From Phycisphaerae bacterium (GTDB taxonomy: Bacteria; Planctomycetota; Phycisphaerae; UBA1845; UTPLA1), in contig JAKLKO010000001.1 in NCBI GenBank assembly GCA_023150615.1, positions 419,356 to 483,355 of the forward strand: a stretch of DNA of 64,000 nucleotides, in the 5' to 3' direction. This document shows, one piece after another, positions 1-8,200 of this stretch. The translations under genes and the position numbers were made by a program. Under the pieces are notes generated by a model, which was given only the letters and a program-made list of their open reading frames with translations, searched no databases and was not told where the DNA came from. The stretch's first letter is position 1; every line of letters begins with the position of its first letter.

Positions 1-200
1 GACGACGGAAACGTGAACATGTTGTAGCCGTAGCTCGTCGGCCAATCCGGAACGGACAGACCCGCGCCGTGGCTGGTCACCTGCCCGCCCGCGCTGATGA
101 GCACGAGCGTCAGGCCCGCCAGCAGCAGCGTGTAGCGATGCAGCCAGGGGCGAAAGACGGTCGGCGCGGCTGGCGACGGGCCGGATTCCATGGTGCTCAT
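1..200 (-). CDS. ctaA: Heme A synthase, COX15/CtaA family (N-terminal part, cut by window edge)
   Basis: The 66 visible residues start at an ATG overlapping the stop of the upstream gene (ATGA), run into a hydrophobic first membrane segment (residues about 20-38), and then show the GLSVPDWPTSYG stretch followed by NMF, which is the conserved first periplasmic loop of COX15/CtaA. Family members convert heme O to heme A in the membrane for the aa3 oxidase. Its position at the end of an operon encoding oxidase subunits I-IV fits that job. The C-terminal three quarters lie outside the window, so completeness cannot be judged. Confidence 0.88.
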   Translation of the reverse strand, partial: MSTMESGPSPAAPTVFRPWLHRYTLLLAGLTLVLISAGGQVTSHGAGLSVPDWPTSYGYNMFTFPS

Positions 201-517
201 TCGACTCGCTGCCCGGTGTCATCTGATCGCGGCGCGGATTCTGCTCCGCGCGCGCCGGGCGCATCGGATCGCGCGCCGCAATTCAGTCGAGCGCTCATCC
301 GCCGCGCACGCACGATCCAGTACCCGGAGACCGAGACGATGCCGATGAGAACCGTCCCGATGAACCCCAGCAGGACGAGGATACCCATGCCGACGCCCTG
401 CACCATCGGCGAGCTCGGATCGCCGAAGCAGACCGAGCACGCAACGGCCCGTTCGACCGCCGCGGTTACGATCACACCGACGCTCGCAGCGATGCGACTC
501 GTTCGCCGCCCCGTCAT
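197..517 (-). CDS. Small membrane protein of the oxidase operon
   Basis: A 106-residue protein beginning MTGRRTSRIAA with a short N-terminal hydrophobic segment, a small Cys motif (ACSVCFGDP, residues about 25-33), one strong membrane helix (about 40-65) and a basic, disordered tail. The start is chosen because its ATG overlaps the previous stop by one base (TGATG). It overlaps ctaA by four bases, so the two are probably translationally coupled. The two cysteines could bind a metal or heme-related cofactor during oxidase assembly, but that is only suggested by context. I do not recognise a named family. Confidence 0.65.
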   Translation of the reverse strand: MTGRRTSRIAASVGVIVTAAVERAVACSVCFGDPSSPMVQGVGMGILVLLGFIGTVLIGIVSVSGYWIVRARRMSARLNCGARSDAPGARGAESAPRSDDTGQRVE

Positions 518-723
518 CAGAGGTACCCCACGCGCTTGAGCTTCCGCAGGAACCAGCGGAAATACCAGACGAGCACCGGCACGCACGCCAGTGACGCCGC
601 CCCCAGCACCAACCACACGCCGTCTCCGAAACGGAGGTAACTGCGGATCGACCAGACGCCGAACCCGGTGCAGAACAGCAGCGCGACCGTTACGAAGACG
701 ACGTGGAAAGCCTTAAGGGACAT
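517..723 (-). CDS. Small two-helix membrane protein of the oxidase operon
   Basis: A 68-residue protein starting MSLKAFHVVFV with two predicted membrane helices (about residues 5-25 and 33-53) and a basic C-terminus (RKLKRVGYL). The internal ATG at 723 is preferred over one at 741 because it leaves only an 11-base overlap with the subunit IV gene. It lies between subunit IV and the Cys-containing membrane protein. Size and position suggest an accessory or assembly subunit of the aa3 oxidase. No family is recognised. Confidence 0.6.
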   Translation of the reverse strand: MSLKAFHVVFVTVALLFCTGFGVWSIRSYLRFGDGVWLVLGAASLACVPVLVWYFRWFLRKLKRVGYL

Positions 724-1036
724 GCGTCCGCCTCCACGCATCCACTTCGCCCTGCGTCACGACCGGCAACAGCAGCAGCGCCACGAACAGCACACCGCAT
801 AGAATCAACGTCGCGTAGATCGCCTTCCGCTCCGAGATCAGGTGCATGAAATACGCGGCCACCAGAGACGCCTTCGTGCCCGCCACCACCATCGCCACCG
901 CGATCGCCATCGGCATCGACAGGAACTTCATCTCCGCCACGGCGACGGTGACGACCGTCAGCACCGCCAGCGCGGCAAAGACCTTCAGGTACGCGTTCCG
1001 ATGTTTGCGGGCCTCGTCCGGATGCGCGAAGCTCAT
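713..1036 (-). CDS. ctaF: Cytochrome c oxidase subunit IV-type protein (prokaryotic COX4/CtaF)
   Basis: 107 residues with three membrane helices: about 20-40, 44-66 (followed by YFMHLISERK) and 74-95. The helix pattern, the AGTKASLVAAYFMHL segment and the position right after subunit III are typical of the caa3/bo3 subunit IV family. It is a non-catalytic subunit that stabilises the heme-copper core in the cytoplasmic membrane. It lies 13 bases from the subunit III stop, within the operon. Confidence 0.85.
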   Translation of the reverse strand: MSFAHPDEARKHRNAYLKVFAALAVLTVVTVAVAEMKFLSMPMAIAVAMVVAGTKASLVAAYFMHLISERKAIYATLILCGVLFVALLLLPVVTQGEVDAWRRTHVP

Positions 1037-1049
1037 GTCACGACTCCCG

Positions 1050-1655
1050 TCACAGCAGGTAGATCGACGGAAACAGGAAGATCCACACCAGATCGACGAA
1101 GTGCCAGTACAGCCCCGCGCACTCGACGCGATTCGTGTAGCGGTGCGGATCCGTCTTCCACATCCCCGCCCCGGGGCCGACGAAGTACAGAAAGACGAGG
1201 ATGCCGCCGAGGACGTGCAGGCCGTGCAGGCCGGTCAGCGTGAAGTAGAGCCCGTAGAACAGGTTCGTCCGCGGATAGTGGTGGTGCTCGAACTTGCTTG
1301 AGTATTCGATGTACTTGATGACCATGAAGACCAGCGCCAAGCCGATCGTCGCCAGCAGGTACAGCCGCGCCTTGCCGAAGTCGTTCAGTTGCAGGCAGTA
1401 CCACGCCATCACGACCGTCACGCTCGACGTGATGAGCACCATCGTATTCACCGTCGCGAGCGGAACGTTCAGGACCGAGTAGCCGTGCGGCCACTCCGCT
1501 GATCCGACCCGCAGCAGCACGTACGATGAAAACAGCGCGCCGAAGAGCATGATCTCCGACGCCAAAAACAGCCACATGCCGAACTTGCCGTTGTACACAC
1601 CCGTCACCGGGTGCGGTTCGACCGTGTGGGGGATGACCTCCGCGGTTGCTGACAC
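1050..1655 (-). CDS. ctaE: Cytochrome c oxidase subunit III
   Basis: 201 residues with five membrane helices. Family signatures are visible: KFGMWLFLASEIMLFGALFSSY near the N-terminus with the conserved helix-I/II glutamate, and FTLTGLHGLHVLGG in the fourth helix, ending WHFVDLVWIFLFPSIYLL. The length is usual for five-helix bacterial subunit III. It is three bases from the subunit I stop, so it is almost certainly co-translated. Confidence 0.93.
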   Translation of the reverse strand: MSATAEVIPHTVEPHPVTGVYNGKFGMWLFLASEIMLFGALFSSYVLLRVGSAEWPHGYSVLNVPLATVNTMVLITSSVTVVMAWYCLQLNDFGKARLYLLATIGLALVFMVIKYIEYSSKFEHHHYPRTNLFYGLYFTLTGLHGLHVLGGILVFLYFVGPGAGMWKTDPHRYTNRVECAGLYWHFVDLVWIFLFPSIYLL

Positions 1656-1658
1656 GTC

Positions 1659-3440
1659 CTAGTCCTCCGGGGGTTGATTCTGCGGCCAGAAATCCGACGG
1701 TCGACCCGGCGGACTGTACACGTACGGATCGCGGTACACCGACACCGATTTCAGGAAGTTCCCGTGCGGCGGCGGGGACGGCGCGGCCCACTCGAGCGTC
1801 GTCGCGTCCCACGGGTTGTCCGACACCTTCTTGCCGGCCACCGCGCTCCAGAAAAAGTTGATGATGAACGGAATCTGCGCGATCGCGAGAATCCACGCGC
1901 CCCACGAGCTGACGAAGTGCCAGCCCTGCACGGCCTGCCCGGCATCATAGACCAGCGGGTCGTACGTGCGCCGCGAAAGGCCTTGCAGGCCCTGGAACAG
2001 CATGGGCAGGAAGATCACGTTCATGCAGATCAGCGAGGGCCAGAAATGCACGCGCCCGAGGAGCTCGCTCATCTTCCGGCCCGTCACCTTGGGGTACCAG
2101 TGATAGACCCCCGCGAAGATCGCGAAGATCGTCCCGGGCGCGACGACGTAGTGAAAGTGCCCGATCACGTAGTACGTATCGTGCAGATGGATGTCCGACG
2201 CCGGCAGTCCGAGCGGCAGCCCGGTCAGCCCCCCGATCGCGAACATCGGCAGGAACGCGAGCGCAAAGAGGAACTGCGAGTTGAAGCGCATCGCCGCGCC
2301 CCAGAGCGACAGAATCAGCGCCGTCAGCACGACGACCGACGGGATCGAGATGATCATCGTCGTCGTCGCGAAGAACAGGCTCAGCTTCGTCCCCATGCCC
2401 GTCATGAACATGTGGTGCGCCCAAACGATGAAGCTCATGAAGCCCAGGAAGATGATGGCGTACACCATCGAGCGATAGCCCCACAGCGGCTTGCGCGTGT
2501 TGTTCGCGACGACCTCGGCCACGATGCCCATGGCCGGCAGGATCAGCACGTACACCTCCGGATGCGCGAGGAACCAGAACAGGTGCTGCCACAAGAGCGG
2601 ACTGCCGCCGCCCGTGTGCGGAAGGGCCTCGGTCGGCAAGATCTGTCCGCTGACCACCAGCCCGGTCGGCATGAAGAAGCTCGTGCCCGCGATGCGGTCC
2701 ATCAGTTGCAGGATCGCGGCCGCCTCCAGAGGCGGGAACGCCAGCAACAGCAGGAACGCCGTCACGAACTGCGCCCAGACGAAGAATGGCAGCCGGAAGA
2801 ACGACAGCCCCGGCGCGCGCAACTGCACGATCGTCACGATGAAGTTGACCGAACCCAAGAGCGACGACGTGATCAGCAGCACCATGCCCAGCAGCCAGAC
2901 CGTCTGCCCCGGACTGATGACGGCCAGCGGCGCGTAGGACGTCCAGCCCGACTGCGCGGCGCCGCCCTTCATGAAGAAGCTCGCGAACATCACGAGTCCG
3001 CCCGACAGGTACGACCAGTAGCTCGCGGCGTTCAGCCGCGGAAACGCCATGTCCGGCGCGCCGATCTGCAGCGGAACGACGTAGTTGCCGAACCCGCCAA
3101 CGACGAGCGGAACGACCGCAAGGAAGACCATGATCGTTCCGTGCATCGCCCCGAAGACGTTGTAGCCGTCCGGCGACAGCGACCGGTCCGCGTTCACGAG
3201 GCCCGGCCCGAGCCAGCTCCCGACGATCGGCAGCGGCCGGCCCGGATACGCGAGCTGGTACCGCATGATCATCATCAGGCTGAAGCCGAACAGCAGGAAC
3301 ACCAGCGCCGTGATGGTGTACTGCACGCCGATGACCTTATGGTCGACCGAGAAGACGTACTTGCGCCAGAACGGCAGATCGTGCCCGTGCGCGGCGCCGT
3401 GATCGTGGCCCGCGTGCGATCCGTGCGTCGCTGCACTCAT
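1659..3440 (-). CDS. ctaD: Cytochrome c oxidase subunit I (heme-copper oxidase, A type)
   Basis: 593 residues with the full set of heme-copper oxidase motifs: HGTIMVFLA with a low-spin heme ligand, HPEVYVLILP carrying the CuB His, the D-channel Glu and the cross-linked Tyr, the WAHHMF His pair, and GHFHYVVAPGTIFAIFAGVYHWYP with the heme a3 and heme a His ligands. This is the catalytic subunit reducing oxygen to water with proton pumping. The start at 3440 overlaps the subunit II stop (ATGA) and gives a His-rich N-terminus (HGSHAGHDHGAAHGHD). Upstream in-frame codons overlap subunit II and are rejected. The His-rich leader could bind metal, which is speculative. Confidence 0.95.
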   Translation of the reverse strand: MSAATHGSHAGHDHGAAHGHDLPFWRKYVFSVDHKVIGVQYTITALVFLLFGFSLMMIMRYQLAYPGRPLPIVGSWLGPGLVNADRSLSPDGYNVFGAMHGTIMVFLAVVPLVVGGFGNYVVPLQIGAPDMAFPRLNAASYWSYLSGGLVMFASFFMKGGAAQSGWTSYAPLAVISPGQTVWLLGMVLLITSSLLGSVNFIVTIVQLRAPGLSFFRLPFFVWAQFVTAFLLLLAFPPLEAAAILQLMDRIAGTSFFMPTGLVVSGQILPTEALPHTGGGSPLLWQHLFWFLAHPEVYVLILPAMGIVAEVVANNTRKPLWGYRSMVYAIIFLGFMSFIVWAHHMFMTGMGTKLSLFFATTTMIISIPSVVVLTALILSLWGAAMRFNSQFLFALAFLPMFAIGGLTGLPLGLPASDIHLHDTYYVIGHFHYVVAPGTIFAIFAGVYHWYPKVTGRKMSELLGRVHFWPSLICMNVIFLPMLFQGLQGLSRRTYDPLVYDAGQAVQGWHFVSSWGAWILAIAQIPFIINFFWSAVAGKKVSDNPWDATTLEWAAPSPPPHGNFLKSVSVYRDPYVYSPPGRPSDFWPQNQPPED

Positions 3441-4243
3441 AGCTGGAAGTCCTCTTCGCTCACCTTCGGCGCCTCGCCCGGCGCCTTCGATTTCTTCCAC
3501 TCGGCGAAGGCCGCGTCCGTGTCGATGTGGATCCGTCCCCGCATCTTGAAGTGGTTGTTCCCGCACAACTGGGCGCACTGGATGTCGAACTCGCCCAGGC
3601 GCGCCGCCTCGAACCAGATCGGGATCGTCATGCCCGGAATCACGTCCTGCTTGACCCGCAGCGCCGGGACCGCGAACGAGTGAATCACGTCCTTCGACGA
3701 CAGCCGCACGATCACCGGCTTGTTGACCGGCACGTGCAGTTCGTTCACCGTGATGATGTCATCCGTCCCGTGCGGATCGTTCGGATCCAGACCGATCAGG
3801 TTGTCCGGTGCGATGAACTTCGGATCGGTCCGGCCGAACACGCCGTCCGCCCCGGCATAGTGCCCGTTCCAGGCGAACTGCTCAGCCACGACGCGCACCA
3901 CCTCCGACTCCGCCTCGCTCGGAAACTGGTTCTTCACCCGCGCCAGCACCGGCACGGCAAAGGCCAGCAGCAGCACGGCCTCGAACACGGCAACCCCGAT
4001 CTCGGCGTACTTCGACGCCTTCGCCTTGATCACCACCGCGTCGGCGCGATGCCCCGGCCGCTGCCGGAACCGAACCAGGCAGTACGCGAATACGATGCCC
4101 CATCCCACGAAAAGCACCGCCATCAGGATGTGCAGCGCGTAAATCAGCCGGTCGATCTCGAAACCGTGCTTCGAGACATCGACCGGCAGCCACAGGGAAT
4201 ATCCGCCGGCCATCATGCAATGCGCTCCCGCCAGATTCGACAA
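3437..4243 (-). CDS. ctaC: Cytochrome c oxidase subunit II with CuA site
   Basis: 268 residues: two N-terminal membrane helices (about 30-55 and 75-98), then a periplasmic cupredoxin domain. The CuA ligands are intact in FDIQCAQLCGNNHFKM (Cys, Cys, His, Met), with the upstream His in DVIHSFAVPALRVKQD. The protein accepts electrons from a c-type cytochrome or cupredoxin and passes them to subunit I. No C-terminal heme c domain is present, so this is not caa3 type. The likely start is one of several closely spaced Met codons (4243, 4216 or 4213). Confidence 0.92.
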   Translation of the reverse strand: MSNLAGAHCMMAGGYSLWLPVDVSKHGFEIDRLIYALHILMAVLFVGWGIVFAYCLVRFRQRPGHRADAVVIKAKASKYAEIGVAVFEAVLLLAFAVPVLARVKNQFPSEAESEVVRVVAEQFAWNGHYAGADGVFGRTDPKFIAPDNLIGLDPNDPHGTDDIITVNELHVPVNKPVIVRLSSKDVIHSFAVPALRVKQDVIPGMTIPIWFEAARLGEFDIQCAQLCGNNHFKMRGRIHIDTDAAFAEWKKSKAPGEAPKVSEEDFQL

Positions 4244-4333
4244 AGGCGGGATCCGGCGATCCCGCCCTGTCGATTCCGCTGTTCAACTGGCATCGGTCCG
4301 CGACCGGCCCGTCGGCGGCCGATGAACAAACGA

Positions 4334-5146
4334 CTAGGGGTTGGAGGCGCGGGCGATCGGGCCGCTCCCGACCGTCACCTCGCGCACGTTCACGTCACGC
4401 TGCGCCGCCGCCTTGCTGTACGTGAACGTGTGCTCCACCGTCGCGCCGTCCGCGACCTCGATCGGCACTTCCATCGTGCCCCATTCCTCGTGCCAGATCG
4501 CCAGCGTGTACTTGCCGGCCGGCACGTTTTTGATCTCCCACTCCCCGCCCTTGCCGCTGACGGCGAAGAACGGATGGCTCAACACGCCCGCGTACGCGCT
4601 CATCCACGGATGCACGTCGCACTTGATCTTGACCATCACTTCCGGCCGCGTGAACGTCTTCGAGCCTTCGAGCTTGTTTTCAAGCCCCTTCTTCGGCTGG
4701 CTGAAGTTGAACTGCGCGTTCTTCTTCGGCAGCGCGTGGATGTTATGCGCCGTATCATCGTTGTTCTTGATGAGCAGCGGCTGGCCCGCGATCATCCCGA
4801 ACACGTGCGGCCGGTACATGCAGCCCTGCTGGTCGATCTCGACCGGCGTGCTCGGCGTGTCGTACTTCCCGGTCACGCCGTCCTTGAGATAGATGAACGC
4901 GTAGGGGATCGATCCATCCGGAAAGACCATCTTCCCCTGTGGGTACTGCGGCTTGCTGTGCATCGCGGCGCAGGCCTTGTCGGCGCCCATGTCGATGGCA
5001 CGCATCGACGGCTTGGCCGCGCTCAGCATCGCCTTCCCCTTGATCGTGGCCGTCCCCATCGGACCGCCCGCGAGCACGTCGGAACCCGATACCGCGACCC
5101 CGACCGCCGCAAGACACAAGACCGCAACTCGCTTCACGTTGACCAT
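4334..5146 (-). CDS. Secreted cupredoxin-like protein with C-terminal carboxypeptidase-regulatory-like domain
   Basis: 270 residues with a Sec signal peptide (about 1-26, ending VLAGG). The middle has NNDDTAHNIHALP and KIKCDVHPWMSAYAGVL, a His...Cys-x2-His-x-x-Met pattern like type 1 copper ligands. The C-terminal part (about 190-245, GEWEIKNVPAGKYTLAIWHEEWG) looks like a transthyretin-like beta-sandwich. Its place between the multiheme cytochrome and subunit II suggests a periplasmic electron shuttle from the cytochrome b complex to CuA. Copper binding is inferred from motif only. A structural role in the complex is the main alternative. Confidence 0.72.
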   Translation of the reverse strand: MVNVKRVAVLCLAAVGVAVSGSDVLAGGPMGTATIKGKAMLSAAKPSMRAIDMGADKACAAMHSKPQYPQGKMVFPDGSIPYAFIYLKDGVTGKYDTPSTPVEIDQQGCMYRPHVFGMIAGQPLLIKNNDDTAHNIHALPKKNAQFNFSQPKKGLENKLEGSKTFTRPEVMVKIKCDVHPWMSAYAGVLSHPFFAVSGKGGEWEIKNVPAGKYTLAIWHEEWGTMEVPIEVADGATVEHTFTYSKAAAQRDVNVREVTVGSGPIARASNP

Positions 5147-5250
5147 GGCGGACTCCTTCTTGAACGATTACCTGGCTTGTCGGCAACTACAGGCACGCGC
5201 CCGGAATCGCGACAGTGTTATCCATCTTCTCCCGGCGTGCAAGACACCGA

Positions 5251-8200
5251 CTACGGCACGAAATCATCGCTCCCCGCCGGCTGCGTCGTCGCTCCGGTCG
5301 TCGCCGCCGGCGCGGTCGTCGGCGTCCCTTTCGGTTTGGACGTTCCGCCGCTGCCGGATTCCTCAAACGCCGCCTCAATGTCCACTTCCGGCTCGGCCGG
5401 AGCGGCTTGCCCCTCGGTCGGCGCGGGCGTGGCCGGCGCCGGTCCTTCCGGAGGCGCGGGCTGGACCACCGTCGCGTTCCGGGCGCCAAGGTCAAAGAGA
5501 AAATCGGTCACGAGCTGGATCTGCTCGTCGCCCGACGTGCCGTAACGTCCCTCCAGAGTCGTCTTCTCGTCCGGCGGGAAGTCCTTGAACGCGCTCAGTC
5601 CGTCAACGAACAACTGCGGCATGTTCGTGCCCGGCTGGATCAACTGCGGGTTGATCAGCCAGTGGCGGACCCAGTCATAGCGCAGCCGTCGATGCGTCAA
5701 CGCGAAGTTGGGCGCTTTGATGTCCGTCGTCGTGCCCGGCGCGTACGGATCGCCCGCAACGTGGCACGCCAGGCACTTCAATTCCAGCAGCAGGCCCTTT
5801 CCAGCCTCGTATCGCTTCTCGTCGGAGCTCACGTACGACGATTCCGAGAACGGGTACGACACGTTCAGCAAGTTGGCAAGAAACTTCGCGCCGTCGATGA
5901 CCTTCTTCAGACCTGCCCGGCGCAGTTCAATCGCCTCGTCCGGAGACGACGCCGTCGACGTGTCCAGATCGTACGGCGTCGCGAGTCGATTGCGCAGCGC
6001 ATACCGCGACAGCCACTCGATCGCCGGCTGAAGCTCCGGTCGCTGGAACCACGGCGACGCGTCCGATCCGCTGCCGCCCGGCCCGGCCGGCGTGGACGCC
6101 TGCCGCTGCTCCGCTTCGATGAACGGATGCACCTCCGCGAGCCGCTTCCGGATGGCGCCGGCCTCCTGCTGCGACAGTCCGACGAAGTACTCGACCAGCG
6201 CCTGCGACTGCGTTGCATCGATGTGGAAACTCGGCATGCGGATCTTCAGCCACGGCCGCAGCATCTCCACGTTGTTCAGGAAACCGTAGAGCCACGGGAA
6301 CTGGATCTTCGCCCCTTCGCCGTACAGGTTCGGCGGCGCGTTCGTAACGTCGAACGTCCGTTCGCCCGAACTCGGATCCGGCCGCATGAAGTACTGGTGC
6401 GCGACCGCCGAGTTGCCGTCGATCGAGTGGCAGCCGACGCAGTTCAGCTCGTTCACGACGTGCCGGCCGCGGGCGATCATCCCCGACGGGCGAGTTTCGT
6501 ACGCCACTTGCAACCGCCGGTCCACCAGCGGCGGCTGCCGCGAAAGCAGGAACGTCACCAGCGCCGTCGTCTCCTCCTCGCTGAGGAAGAAATTCGGCAT
6601 CTTGAGCTTCTCGTACGGCCGCTTCAGCTTGGCACGGTCCCAGAGCCGCGGGTTGCGCAGCTTGTAATACGCAAACGCGCGATGCGTGTGCGTGATCTCG
6701 ACGTGCGGGTTCTCACCCGCGTCACGGACGAGCGGCTCGAACTCGGCCCCCTTCGGAAAGAGCGATCCGAACAGGTCCGACTGGGCCTTGCGATCCTCCT
6801 CGAACCCGGGCGCGAAGAACGCGAAATCGAGTTGCGAAAGCAGCTTCCGGGCCCACGTCGAAAGCTCCGTCCCCGTTCGCGCCGCGTTCTCGAACCCGGC
6901 GATCTTGTGGCACGAATAGCACCCGTAGTGCGTGATCAGCTTGCTCCCGAGGAACAGTAGCTGCTTGCCGGTCAGGTCCTGCTTCGACAGGATGTCCGCG
7001 ACCGCGCGCTCGCCCTGATCGCCCGGACCGAACGAGCTCGCCACGCCGCGGACGATGCGCTCGTCCAGCATGCCCAGCGCATCGCCCGGATCGGCCTTCT
7101 GATTCTCCATAATCGCGGCGGTGACCGACTGCGTGTTCTGGCCGGCGAGCTGAATCTGAACGAGGCGCTTCATCTCCGCCGCGTGCGCATCGTCCAGCGG
7201 AATCGGCTCCGGATGGAACGTGTCGTGACGCAGCGTCAGCAGGTACTCGGCCACATCGAGGATGTCCTGTTGGTTCATTCGCGCGCGGACGGCCGGGTCC
7301 TGCTCCTTCCAAAACGCGTTCTCGCGGAACAGCCTCGGCATCTTCGCCGTGCTGGAATAATGCCGCGGATCCAGCAACCAGTCGTACAGCCAGCGTCGGG
7401 CCGCGGACACCTGCTCCGCATTCGACGGGTCGGACACCAGCTTGGTGCCCATGCCGGACAGCTCGGGCGCGAATCGCGTGAACGCCGCCGGGACGTACAG
7501 CTTGGCCGGATCGGCGTCCCGACCCGCCAGCTCCGCCGCGATCCGCTCCTCGTTCGCGACCGCCTGCGCGAGCTCGCGCCGCTCCGGCGTCAGGTGACGC
7601 ATCGCATAATCCACGCGGTCGTTGCCGCTCATCGCGCCGAAGCGCGCCTTCGCCGCCTCTTTCGTCATTCCCGAATGCACGAGATCGTCGACGATCCACG
7701 TCTCCCCGAACGTCCGGCCCGACTCGTCCGTCGGGTCCTTCGCGGCCAGGTTCGCGTGACAGGCAAGACAGCCGGCATTCACGAACAGCTCCGCCCCGCG
7801 CGTCGCTTCGCCCTTCACGTCCGACGACGGCGCCGCCGGCGTAAAAGGCTTCGAGAACGTCGTCAGGTAGTGCGTCATGGCGATGACTTCGGTCTCGGAC
7901 CGGAGGATCGGGTCCGGGTCCTCGTCGCTCCGGCTCGGCGGCAGGTTGTTCTCCTGATGAAAATAGTGCGGCATCCGCGTCGACGGCCGGAAGCGCTTCG
8001 GGTACTCGATCCAGCGGTGCATGAACGCCGTCGACAGCTTCGAGCCGACGTACGAGAGGTCCGGCCCGACCTGGCGCGAGTCGTTGAGGCCCTCGACGGC
8101 ATGGCAGTTGATGCAGCCGAGCGACGTGAACAGCTCCCGGCCCTTCACGATGTTCGTCGCCGACGGCAGCGGCTCGCCGTCACGCTTCTCCAGGTCCGCC

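Noticed and set aside
1659-3683. Long plus-strand open frame antisense to oxidase subunit I
   Set aside because: It mirrors the high-GC codon pattern of ctaD, is made of Arg/His/Asp-rich low-complexity residues and has no domain or ribosome site.
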